Assembly (NCBI GenBank): GCA_947176785.1
Contig: CAMWSA010000062.1
Span: 1-12,671, forward strand
Direction of reading: 5' to 3'
Source: an uncultured Lachnospiraceae bacterium
Lineage (GTDB): Bacteria; Bacillota; Clostridia; Lachnospirales; Lachnospiraceae
DNA: 12,671 bases
Shown here: piece after piece, positions 1 to 8,500 of the stretch
Layout: each line of letters starts with the position of its first letter
Position numbering within the stretch: position 1 is the stretch's first letter
Program-made: the position numbers and the translations under genes
Notes under the pieces: generated by a model
What the model saw: the letters and a program-made list of their open reading frames with translations, nothing else
Database searches by the model: none
What the model was told of the DNA's origin: nothing

Positions 1-150
1 ACATGGATCTGTGTGCCGGAAGGGAATATGCTGTTTAGAGTTCCGCATCTTCCCTCCCGGCACACTTTTCCGGCGATCCATCTCTGCCCGCTCCGACGGC
101 CGGACATGGATCTGTGCGCTGCTTTGGAATATGCTGTTTTATAAGTTCTG
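1..150. repeat. Direct repeat, two imperfect copies of ~47 bp, 103 bp apart
   Basis: The segment starting at base 1 recurs from base 104. Both copies begin acatggatctgtg and share gaatatgctgttt (24-36 and 127-139), then a similar (a)gttc(c/t)gc tail. The offset is 103 bp for both shared blocks, so this looks like a diverged tandem duplication rather than chance. The right copy overlaps the stop codon and last codons of the FliK-like gene (stop at 139-141). The left copy runs into the window edge, so an array could continue outside. Apart from this repeat and the hairpin inside it, I see no gene in 1-138. Confidence 0.6.
11..65 (-). repeat. 16 bp inverted repeat (hairpin) downstream of the FliK-like gene
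   Basis: Bases 11-26 (gtgtgccggaagggaa) pair with 50-65 (ttccctcccggcacac) at 15 of 16 positions, with a 23-base spacer. The single non-complementary position (20 against 56) would be a G·U pair in RNA made from the minus strand, the direction in which the upstream gene is transcribed. No T-rich run follows on the minus strand before the window ends, so it is not a standard intrinsic terminator. It could be an mRNA 3' end structure or part of a mobile repeat. Confidence 0.5.
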
Positions 151-3100
151 CGGATTCCCTTCCGTCTGCTTCTCCACATCCCTGACCGTCTGCAGAAAGG
201 CTTTGGCCGTCGCATACAGGCTTCCCTGCGATACCGCATCCCCCGCCTCAGACCTGTCCCAGGACATGGTCGTCTTCCCTGACGCATTAAGTACATATTC
301 CACCTGGCCCGGCTGTAATCCCTCTGCCAGATAACTACCAAATATATCGGACGAACGGCGCAGATTCATAACTGTTTCCTCTTGATTTCCAACGAAATAG
401 CCGTTCACGATGCCATCCTTGACCTGAAACTCGCCCTTCAGACTGCCCATACGCTCACTGGTCAGTTCAATGCGCACCATCCCCTTTTCCTGCTCCCCAT
501 GGCAGATCTGCAGGTGTATGGCCGCCAATTCTCCGTCCAGTTCCATGGGAAAATAGTACTCCTCCGACCGGGACAGGTTTCCCATAAGGCGTAGCTGCCT
601 GGTCATCAGCTGCAGGGAACGCACATCCACCAGACTGTCCGTCTCCTCCAGAATCTGACGGTGGGTCTGCTCCTCCTGATCAGCCACCGTCTCCTGGTAA
701 GCTTTCTGAAACTCCTCCGGTTTATGCAGGCGCTGCCAAAGCTGTGCGGGATTTTCCCGTTCTCTGCTTCCCGCGTTCCAGCGGCCCATAAGCTTCTGAA
801 TCTCCCCCTCCATGCCCTGGGCTGCCAGCACATTGGCCACCGCAGGCGTTTCCTGGGCACGGTCCAGTTCCTTATAGATTTCCCGGGAAGCCGCTGCGGC
901 CCCGGCCATCTCCTGGCGCATTTGGGCGCTGTCCCAGCCCATTGCCTCCCCGGGTGCCTGGCCGCCCTCCTGCTCCGTAGCATATGGCATCCGACCGCTC
1001 TCCTGCTCCGTAGCATACGGCATCCGACCACTCTCCTGCCCGGCGGCATCCGGTGTCCGGTTGTCCTGCCCTGATGTCATCCCGGGCTGATCCTCCGGCC
1101 TGGCAGCCTCCTCCAGCACCCGGTTCCACTCCCGGGCATATCCGAGATTAATCTGCTCGTCAATCCGAACACCTCTGTCCTGTAAACGGCTCAAGGCACC
1201 CACCGCATCGTCCACCAGTGTGTTGGTACGTCCTGCCCGGCGGCTTCTCACCGCCGACAGCAATGTGGAAAAATTCAACTCCGCCCCGGTGTTCACAATG
1301 CTGCCGATGGCGGCGCTGTCCCCCTTCTCAATCTGGCGCAGCAGCCGGTAACAGCCGATAAAGGCACTCTTCTCCTCGGGAGTGATATCCCCTTTTTTCT
1401 CCAGTCTGTACAGGAAACGGCTGTACCGCTCCGTCTCCTGCCGGGACTCCTGCCCCTGCTCCTGCTCTTCAAAATATTGCTGCAGCCGGGGCAGGCTCTG
1501 CTCAAGCGGATTCACCCCATCCCGAATCATGCGCAGTACCGCCGCCGGCGTCATTCTCCTGGTGACTTCCTCCACTGTGGCACAGGCCGCCTTGATCTCC
1601 TCCACATGCTCCGGCGTGATCTCCATCCGGTTATAGCCCAACACCCGCACAGCCCGGCGGTTCTCCTCTGTCAGTTCAAAGCCCAGATCCTGTAAAATAT
1701 CGTCCACATTGGCAAAAGCTTTGCGGATACTGTCTCCCATGTCTGCCCTGGGTTCGGTCCAGACCGACTCATAGCGCTGCCCCGCCTTTTCATATTCTGC
1801 CTGCAATGCCTTACCCGTCCGGTGAAACTCCTCCAGACTCCGGTCCTCTGAAACCGCATCCTCCGATGCCCCGCTTTGCAGTCTCTCCTGCCAGCGCCCC
1901 ACGGTGTCCACGGGCAGCCCCGGCAGTTCCTCCGCCACCTGCCAGGCAGCTTCCAGCTGCCGGTAACGGTCCACGGCCTCCTGGTCCGTATACTTTGTCT
2001 CCGGGAAAAACGCGCGGGCCAGCTCCTGCTGGGCCTGTTTAAGCGCCTCTATCGTCTCTTCAATGGGCTTCGTGTCAATAGAAAAACCGCTATCCAAAAG
2101 TTTTACATTGGTCTCCACCGTCATGCGCAGCCGGATTTCTTCCAGCAGCCTGTGATCACTGATCCGGCGCTCCGCATCGCTGCTCTGGTAATAAGCCATC
2201 AGATCATTTGCCTTTTGCCGGATGGATCTGGTGTCCGCCAAATTACCCTCCATAGCCTCCCGCCCGTCCGCAATGGCGGCAGCAGCAGCCTGCACCACCT
2301 GCTCATTTTGCAGCGGGAAAGATACCCCCCGGATCTCCATGGCCCTTCTCAGACTGTCCCGGTCCACCTGGAGCCCTCTCCGGATCAGCCACTCTGCGGC
2401 CTCCTGCTCCTGCTCAGTCCCGGCACAGCCCAGGGAAGCCAGCAGCCTGTCAATCTCCTGGGGATCGGGAGACTCCATGTCCTCCCGGGCCGATACGGCA
2501 TCCTTTCCATTCCCGGACTGCCCCCCGATATTCCGGGTCATATAGCCCTTGACCTCCGCGTCAAAATATTCTGCCTGCTGCTCCTGTTCCACGGCACAGC
2601 CGCTGGCCTCCGCCAGATAATATTCCCTGATCGTGGCCTCCATGCCGCTGCTGACCATGTAATAGCAGTCCCCCTCGTCCGGTGCCTCCAGCCCCTCGGC
2701 CAGATCCAGGGCCTGCATGACCTTATCCACGTTCTCCATGGACAGGGGGATATCCACTGCCTCAAAGCTCTTTTGCAGCGCCTGGGCAAGCCCTCTGTCT
2801 CCCACGGCCGCCGCCAGGGTGTCCATATCCAGCGTATCCGTATATCCCGCCACATGGCAGCCCGCCTTCACCAGTTCGGCCTTAATCTTATCCAGTATAG
2901 TCACTGCATCCCGGGGATCCATCTCCCGGGGGTCATACCCCTCCTTTGCCATCCGGGCATAATCTTCGTCGGACATGGTATGTGACATCACTGTCATCTG
3001 GTTCTGCATCATCTGCACATCCGCCGCACCGGCCTGGGCCTGAAGCTCCGCCAGCGTTTTTCCCTGGGCCGCCCGGCCCTTCTGTTTCTGGTTCCAGCGA

Positions 3101-3252
3101 CTGCCCAATGCGTTGCCGGGATGGACACTGTCCCTGCCATCCACATAAGCCCCATACCCCCGGTGGGCTCTTCCCGCCTGCTGCCTCCGGGTATGGTGAG
3201 GTAATTCCTGTGAACCGTTTGTCTGTACTGTCTGGTCAAAATTTATTTTCAT
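139..3252 (-). CDS. Large protein with a FliK-like (flagellar hook-length control) C-terminal domain
   Basis: The product is 1037 residues, counted from the ATG at 3252, which has AAAGGG at good spacing. An upstream in-frame ATG at 3288 would add 12 residues but has no ribosome site. Residues ~80-690 are soluble, mostly helical and acidic, with no signal peptide or membrane segment. I recall proteins of this look in Lachnospiraceae being labelled DUF6240, but no search was possible. Residues ~720-765 are a Gln/Gly-rich linker with an 11-residue tandem repeat (ESGRMPYATEQ). Residues ~900-985 follow the FliK C-terminal pattern: a hydrophobic run ending in MVRIELTSERMGSLKG, then a VKDGIVNGYFVGN strand pair, then an amphipathic helix ending YLAEGL. 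In FliK this domain switches the flagellar export apparatus from hook to filament substrates. FliK is usually 400-600 residues, so this is oversized. No flagellar gene lies nearby in the window. The ORF is certain; the FliK-like role is inferred. Confidence 0.75.
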   Translation of the reverse strand: MKINFDQTVQTNGSQELPHHTRRQQAGRAHRGYGAYVDGRDSVHPGNALGSRWNQKQKGRAAQGKTLAELQAQAGAADVQMMQNQMTVMSHTMSDEDYARMAKEGYDPREMDPRDAVTILDKIKAELVKAGCHVAGYTDTLDMDTLAAAVGDRGLAQALQKSFEAVDIPLSMENVDKVMQALDLAEGLEAPDEGDCYYMVSSGMEATIREYYLAEASGCAVEQEQQAEYFDAEVKGYMTRNIGGQSGNGKDAVSAREDMESPDPQEIDRLLASLGCAGTEQEQEAAEWLIRRGLQVDRDSLRRAMEIRGVSFPLQNEQVVQAAAAAIADGREAMEGNLADTRSIRQKANDLMAYYQSSDAERRISDHRLLEEIRLRMTVETNVKLLDSGFSIDTKPIEETIEALKQAQQELARAFFPETKYTDQEAVDRYRQLEAAWQVAEELPGLPVDTVGRWQERLQSGASEDAVSEDRSLEEFHRTGKALQAEYEKAGQRYESVWTEPRADMGDSIRKAFANVDDILQDLGFELTEENRRAVRVLGYNRMEITPEHVEEIKAACATVEEVTRRMTPAAVLRMIRDGVNPLEQSLPRLQQYFEEQEQGQESRQETERYSRFLYRLEKKGDITPEEKSAFIGCYRLLRQIEKGDSAAIGSIVNTGAELNFSTLLSAVRSRRAGRTNTLVDDAVGALSRLQDRGVRIDEQINLGYAREWNRVLEEAARPEDQPGMTSGQDNRTPDAAGQESGRMPYATEQESGRMPYATEQEGGQAPGEAMGWDSAQMRQEMAGAAAASREIYKELDRAQETPAVANVLAAQGMEGEIQKLMGRWNAGSRERENPAQLWQRLHKPEEFQKAYQETVADQEEQTHRQILEETDSLVDVRSLQLMTRQLRLMGNLSRSEEYYFPMELDGELAAIHLQICHGEQEKGMVRIELTSERMGSLKGEFQVKDGIVNGYFVGNQEETVMNLRRSSDIFGSYLAEGLQPGQVEYVLNASGKTTMSWDRSEAGDAVSQGSLYATAKAFLQTVRDVEKQTEGNPQNL
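969..1067 (-). repeat. 33 bp in-frame tandem repeat (11-residue unit) in the FliK-like gene
   Basis: Bases 969-1001 and 1002-1034 are nearly identical 33 bp units, and 1035-1067 is a third, diverged unit. They encode ESGRMPYATEQ twice in the linker before the FliK-like C-terminal domain. The reading frame is kept, so copy number could change the linker length without breaking the protein. Confidence 0.8.
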
Positions 3253-3270
3253 AAGCATCCCTTTCCCGCA

Positions 3271-3366
3271 TACTATACTGACGAACATTTAAATTTCCCA
3301 ATTACTGTACAGCACATATTGCACGGTCGGCAGCACGCGCTATGCAGAAAGGAAAATTCATACTCG
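3271..3366. repeat. Possible very degenerate copy of the intergenic palindromic repeat, inverted
   Basis: Read on the plus strand, tatactgacgaa (3273-3284) followed by aaatttccc resembles the tatactaacgagcg...gattttcc end of the repeat family, here in opposite orientation to the other copies. The far end, ggaaaattcatactcg (3351-3366), resembles the opposite arm and abuts the better copy at 3360-3485 over the palindrome ctcgcgag. The inner 19 bp arm is not convincing. It sits just ahead of the FliK-like start codon. This could be chance similarity in AT-rich leader DNA. Confidence 0.3.
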
Positions 3367-3485
3367 CGAGCGGTTAGATTTTCCTCCGCATTCGTCACAT
3401 GCTGATCAACGACATATGCCGTTTACTATATTTATGCAGCATGTGACATGCGTAAATTGGAAAATCCCAACGCTCGTTAGTATAA
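3360..3485. repeat. Intergenic palindromic repeat, copy D (glgB / FliK-like gap)
   Basis: The outer arms are cgagcggttagattttcc (3367-3384) and ggaaaatcccaacgctcg (3459-3476), complementary at 15 of 18 positions. The inner arms gtcacatgctg (3394-3404) and cagcatgtgac (3437-3447) are perfectly complementary. The right end ttagtataatcc matches the ends of the other copies. The central spacer is 32 nt against about 8 nt in copies A1, B and C. It is noncoding and lies beyond the glgB terminator. Together with the decayed segment on its left and the terminator, it accounts for most of the 3253-3566 gap. Confidence 0.85.
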
Positions 3486-3494
3486 TCCTCCGTA

Positions 3495-3531
3495 TGTACA
3501 AAATAGGTGAATGCACAGGCACTCACCTATT
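3495..3531 (-). terminator. Intrinsic terminator after glgB
   Basis: On the minus strand, AATAGGTGAGTGC (from 3531 down to 3519) pairs with GCATTCACCTATT (3514-3502) as a 13 bp stem with one G·U, around a CTGT tetraloop. It is followed at once by TTTTGT. It begins 36 nt past the glgB stop codon. The U run is short but the stem is long and well formed, so it should end the TPR-glgB transcript. Confidence 0.8.
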
Positions 3532-3566
3532 ATTTCGGTCAATTTTCTGTTTTCTTTACAGCTGTG

Positions 3567-5543
3567 CTAGAACTGAAATACCACGGCTGTGTAAGGCGGC
3601 AGGTCAAAGGAGATGGTATAGTCATGGTAATGACAGGGTTCGTCCGCCGCAGTCAGTTCCTCCGGAACCGCGTTGCCATTTCCGCCATAGCAGGTATCGT
3701 CACTGTTTAACACCAGCTTATACTTTTTCTTCTTCGGCACGGGCACTACATAATCCTCCCACAGCATGGGAGTCATGTTCATCACAAAAAGCAGATTGTT
3801 GCGGCCGCTCTCAGACTTTCTCACAAAGGAATAGGTACTCCTGTCCGCATCGTCTGCATTCATCCACTCAAAGCCCTCCCAGGAATTGTCATTCTCATAC
3901 ATGCAGGGATACTTTCGGTACAGTTCCAGCAAATCCCGCACATAATTGTGCATGCCCAGGTTATTTTTCTCCTGCAGCAAAAACCAGTCAAGCTCTCTCT
4001 CCTCGCTCCACTCTCTCTCCTGGCCGAAGTCCTGGCCCATGAACAGCAGCTTTTTGCCGCAATGCCCAAACATAAAGGTGTAACCCACCCGCAGATTGGC
4101 GTATTTGTCCACCTGATAGCCGGGCATCTTGTTCACCATGGAGCATTTCAGGTGTACCACCTCATCATGGGACAGCGGCAGGATGTAATTCTCACTCTCA
4201 TTATAACTCATGGCAAAGGACATGGCATAGTGATTCCCTTTGCGATACAGAGGGTCCAGCTTCATATACTCGCAGAAATCATGCATCCAGCCCATATTCC
4301 ATTTGAAGGTAAAGCCCAGCCCCTCCCCGCCGATCTCGCCCGTCACATTGGGCCATGCCGTGGACTCCTCCGCAATAGTCATAAATCCCGGGTAGGTTCC
4401 CCGGATCACGGAGTTCAGATGCTTGAAGAATTCTATGGCCTCCAGGTTCTTGTTCCCGCCGAACTTGTTGGGCAGCCACTGACCGTCCTTTTTCCCATAG
4501 TCCAGATACAGCATGGAAGCCACCGCGTCCACACGGATTCCGTCCACATGGAATTCCTTCAGCCAGAACAGTGCATTGGCGATCAGAAAGTTTTTGATCT
4601 CCGTCTTGCCATAGTTGAAAATCTTGGTGCCCCAGTCAGGGTGCTCACCCAGCCGGGGATCAGGATGTTCAAAGATGCACTGGCCGTCAAAGCAGCCCAG
4701 CCCATGGGCATCCATGGCAAAATGAGCCGGCACCCAATCCAGGATCACGCCGATCTTATGCTTGTGCAGCTTATTCACCAGATACATGAAATCCTTGGGA
4801 GTGCCATATCGGGAAGTGGGGGCATAATAACCTGTGACCTGATAGCCCCAGGAGCCGTCGTAGGGATGCTCCGCAATTCCCATCAGTTCAATATGGGTGT
4901 AACGCATCTCCTTCAGATATTCCACAATGCGGTCCGCGAACTCCCGATAATTGTAGAAGCCCTCCTTGGTGCCGTCCGGGTGCTTCATAAAAGAGCCTAT
5001 ATGGCACTCGTACACCGCCATGGGCTGCTTCTGCACATCCTTCCGGTCCCGCTCCTCAATCCACTTCCCGTCCTCCCAGTCAAATCCGGAGAGATCCGTC
5101 ACTCTGGAAGCCGTGCCCGGACGATACTCCGCGTAATTGGCAAAGGGATCTGCCTTGTACAGCTTCTGCCCGTCCTGGGTGGTAATCAGGAATTTATACA
5201 TGCATCCCTCCTGTACGCCGGGCACAAACAGCTTATGGATCCCTCCGGGTCCCAGCTTTTCCATGGGGTGGCTTTCCTCATTCCAGCCGTTAAATTCCCC
5301 GATCACATGGACACTGGCCGCATTGGGTGCCCACACGCCGAAAAATACGCCTTCCACGCCGTCCTCCCTGGACGGGTGGGCACCCAGCTTCTTGTAAATA
5401 TCATAATGTGTCCCCTGGGCAAACAGGTACTGGTCCGCCTCGGAGATAAACACTGTATCCTCCTGCTTCTCCGCCTCCTGTGCCTGTGCCGCCTGTCTCT
5501 TTGGTGCATTCTCTGCGGGCATTTTCGTTCTTGCTTTTGCCAT
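3567..5543 (-). CDS. glgB: 1,4-alpha-glucan branching enzyme (GH13)
   Basis: GlgB moves an oligoglucan from an alpha-1,4 chain to a 6-hydroxyl, making the alpha-1,6 branches of glycogen in the cytoplasm. The protein has 658 residues from the ATG at 5543, which has GGGAGG upstream; an in-frame start at 5558 is less well placed. An Ala/Lys/Gln-rich tail of about 30 residues precedes a CBM48 domain (about 45-150, with FGVWAPNAASVHVIGEFNGW). The GH13 barrel follows: DWVPAH (from ~269), DGIRVDA with the nucleophile Asp near 339, AEEST with the acid/base Glu near 392, and SHDEVVH with the third carboxylate near 460. An all-beta C-terminal domain closes it. All catalytic residues are present. The length fits the shorter GlgB type with one N-terminal beta domain. 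It follows the TPR gene by 38 nt and is probably co-transcribed with it. No other glg gene is in the window. Confidence 0.97.
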   Translation of the reverse strand: MAKARTKMPAENAPKRQAAQAQEAEKQEDTVFISEADQYLFAQGTHYDIYKKLGAHPSREDGVEGVFFGVWAPNAASVHVIGEFNGWNEESHPMEKLGPGGIHKLFVPGVQEGCMYKFLITTQDGQKLYKADPFANYAEYRPGTASRVTDLSGFDWEDGKWIEERDRKDVQKQPMAVYECHIGSFMKHPDGTKEGFYNYREFADRIVEYLKEMRYTHIELMGIAEHPYDGSWGYQVTGYYAPTSRYGTPKDFMYLVNKLHKHKIGVILDWVPAHFAMDAHGLGCFDGQCIFEHPDPRLGEHPDWGTKIFNYGKTEIKNFLIANALFWLKEFHVDGIRVDAVASMLYLDYGKKDGQWLPNKFGGNKNLEAIEFFKHLNSVIRGTYPGFMTIAEESTAWPNVTGEIGGEGLGFTFKWNMGWMHDFCEYMKLDPLYRKGNHYAMSFAMSYNESENYILPLSHDEVVHLKCSMVNKMPGYQVDKYANLRVGYTFMFGHCGKKLLFMGQDFGQEREWSEERELDWFLLQEKNNLGMHNYVRDLLELYRKYPCMYENDNSWEGFEWMNADDADRSTYSFVRKSESGRNNLLFVMNMTPMLWEDYVVPVPKKKKYKLVLNSDDTCYGGNGNAVPEELTAADEPCHYHDYTISFDLPPYTAVVFQF

Positions 5544-5581
5544 ACCCCTACCTCCCAATGATATATTTAATGATACAGACT

Positions 5582-8500
5582 TTAATATATAAAGTCGTTC
5601 TCCCTCAGAATAATCATGTCCTCCTCGTCATAACGTTTTGCCAGCAGTATGTCCATAAAATGTCCCATGGACTTGCGGTTTGCGTGGCGGATTGCCTCAT
5701 CCATAATTCCTTTTACATCCATGATCGTCACAGCGTGGCTGCTGGTCTGCTGCTCCGCAATCCGCGTGTGCAGGGCCAGTATCCCGAGTTCGTCGATGGA
5801 GTATTCCATCTCTTTGGCATACTTTTTGCCGAAAGCTACCAACGCGTCATTACTCAGGGCCTCCAACTCCATTCTGGCATTAAAGCATTCCGCCAGCCTG
5901 GTATACACGCCCAGAAATTTATTCATGGCCTTGCGGGTATCCTCCATAATGACGATGAGCCCGTACTGTTCCCGCTGTAGCGCCTTGTAGAGTGTGTCCA
6001 CCGTGCTCTTATTCATATCGGTGGCTTTCTGGATGATCAGCGCACCGTTTGCCAGGCTGTCCAGCGTCTTCACGATATCCCGCTGGTTCAGGGACTTTCC
6101 GGAAATCTTTGCGGTTTTACCGGAGAAATTGCTGTCAGTCATCTGCACTTCCCGAATCAGGTTCTTAGCCAGAGTCAAGGTATCCATGCCCTCGTCACCG
6201 GTGATCACCACATTGCCGGTAAAGGGAGCCATGCTGATGGCATCAATGACACCTATCAGCTTCTCACGGGAGGATTTACTTTGAATAAAGGAGCCGAAAA
6301 GTTCCTTTTCCTCCCTGGTCATTGCGCGAAGCCTGGGTTTCTCCCTGGACGGCTGAACGTCCTTCTCGGGTGCGGGCTTCCTGTCGGCTTTTTTCGTCCC
6401 GGGGTTCTTTTCCTCTTTTACAGATCCCTGTCCGCCGGCTTTCTTCCCACCTGCTTTCCTTACCGTCCGCCCGTTGGCAGGCGCAGCTTCCGCCGATGGC
6501 CTGTCCTCCTTAAATTCTCCTGCAGGCTCCTGCCCCGCCGGTTTCCCCTCGATTTTTTCTTCCTCTAAAGCTTTTCCCTGCGCCGGCCTTTTTTTGTAGG
6601 ATTCCTCCCCTGCGGAGTTCTCTCTGTCCATCCCTTCTAAATAGAATTCGTCCTCTGCGGAGTCCTCCGGCTCTTCTTCGTAGAATTCTTTCCCGGCGGA
6701 GTCCTTCCCTGCCGGTTCCTCTCCATTAAATTCTTTCCCGGCAAAGTTTTCTTCTGACGGCTCTTCTTCGTAGAGTTCTTCCCCTCCGAGGCCCTCCTCT
6801 ATCGGCTCTTCTTCGTAAGGTTCTTCCTCTCCGAAGCCCTCCTCTATCGGTTCTTCTTCGTAGGCTTCTTCCTCTCCGAAGCCCTCCTCTATCAGTTCTT
6901 CTTCGTAGGCTTCTTCCTCCGTCGGTTCTTCCTCTACAGGTTCCCCGCCATAGTCCTCTCCCTCTGCGGACTCTTCCCCGTAGAATTCTCCTCCAAACTC
7001 ATCATATTCCGCCTCTGTCGGCTCCTCCTCAGGAACTTCCTTTTCGGCAGCCTCCTCCTCGATATCCTCCAGTTCTTCCACCGCATCCTCATGGATGACC
7101 ATTCCCTTTTCACCAGGAGTCCTTTCGGCTTCGGCCAAAATCTCCTCCGGCTCCGCCCCCTGCTCCAGCCTCTCCAGAAGCCCGTCCCGGATAGCCTCCT
7201 CAAAAGCGGTGAACATTGGCCCTGTCTGCCGCAGCACTTTCTGGTGGATCGCCGCCCTGCGCTTCTCTTCATTGTCCCGCTTCATGCGCTCCCACTCAGC
7301 CAATATATCCTCTATGCGCATCTGGCCCGTGATCTGTTTCTCCACTTTTTCCGTCTCGGGAACCACCATACTGATCTGCCCGTCGGACTCCATGGACAGC
7401 ACTTCCGCCATCTCCCTGGGCGGCTCAATGCCCAGATTTTGCTGCCGCAGCTGCTCCATGACTATGGCCGCCGTATGGTCCACCGGTTCTGCAGGCGCTT
7501 CTTCTTTAAAGGCTTTGTCCCCCTTTGCTGAATCCGCCTTCGCGGGAGCGGTCTCCTCCGCCACAGGCAGTCCTTCCGCCCCGGCCCTTATTTCCTCCGC
7601 CGGGATATCCTCTGTATAGACCTCCTCCTTTGTCAATATCTCCGCAGGCATCGCAGACGGCTCCGGCAGGCCGATGTCACCCATCTCGCCTGTAGCGCCA
7701 AAGAAAACCTCTGTTTCCACCTGCTCCTCCATCGCCTCATCCGGATAGCCGTCGGCCTCCGCCTGCTGATCCCCGGGCGTTTCCGTATCTGTCTCCATCA
7801 TGGGCGCTATAATGCCGCGGGTGACGGCATCCTGGGCTTCCTCTTCCTCCAACACCTCCCGCAGTCCCTCCGCCAGTTCCTTCTGCAGATTTATGGTGTT
7901 ATATTTACCCACATCCATGGTCTTGACCTGGATCTCAATCTCCTCTGTCGGAATGCGGATCGTTGGGGCATGCAGCACATCCACAGGCTGCACTGCGGAT
8001 TGGGCCTCCTCCGCCATGCCCTGTTCCTCCGTCTCCACAGCATATGCACCTTCAGGATCATACTGCTGCCCCTCGGCATCTCCATAAGCGGCTTCCGAGT
8101 CCTCATAATAAGGCTCCGCCTCCTCATAGACCGGTTCGGGCTGGAATCGGCTGTCATATTTTCCCTGCTGCTCGGATGTGAGGGGCTGGTGAAGCATCTT
8201 AAGTTCCATGGCTTTCACCACATATTTCCCTTCACCGAACCACAGGATCAATTCATCGCACTCTTCGATGCATTTGGTAGCCAGACCCACCCTGTGATAC
8301 AGGTAAGCCAGTTCATAGGCCCATTTTTCCCGGTAATCCTTCGCCTTTAATTCCTCCAGCACGGCGATGCGCTCTTCCAGGCTCACGTCCTGGGCCTGGT
8401 ACAGCTTGTACTGCAGGATATAGCGTCCCGTGTCCCTGGGGGCGATCTGTACAAACTCCTTATAATATTCTATGGCCATCACATAGTCTTCGATCTTGAT

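Noticed and set aside
1876..2985. 369-codon plus-strand open frame inside the FliK-like gene
   Set aside because: It is fully antisense to a better supported gene, rich in Leu/His/Pro/Arg as expected of shadow frames, and shows no domain.
3265..3301. TTGGGA-18-TATAGT as a promoter for the FliK-like gene
   Set aside because: The -35 match is poor, and transcription would start almost on the ribosome site, leaving a leader of about a dozen bases.
3416..4042. 208-codon plus-strand open frame starting in repeat copy D
   Set aside because: It starts in a noncoding palindrome and runs antisense into the end of glgB; the translation is Cys/Arg/Pro/Ser-rich with no motif.
3948..5561. 537-codon plus-strand open frame antisense to glgB
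   Set aside because: It mirrors the glgB coding region almost end to end, and its translation has no recognisable domain. GC-rich codon use explains the lack of stops in the antisense frame.
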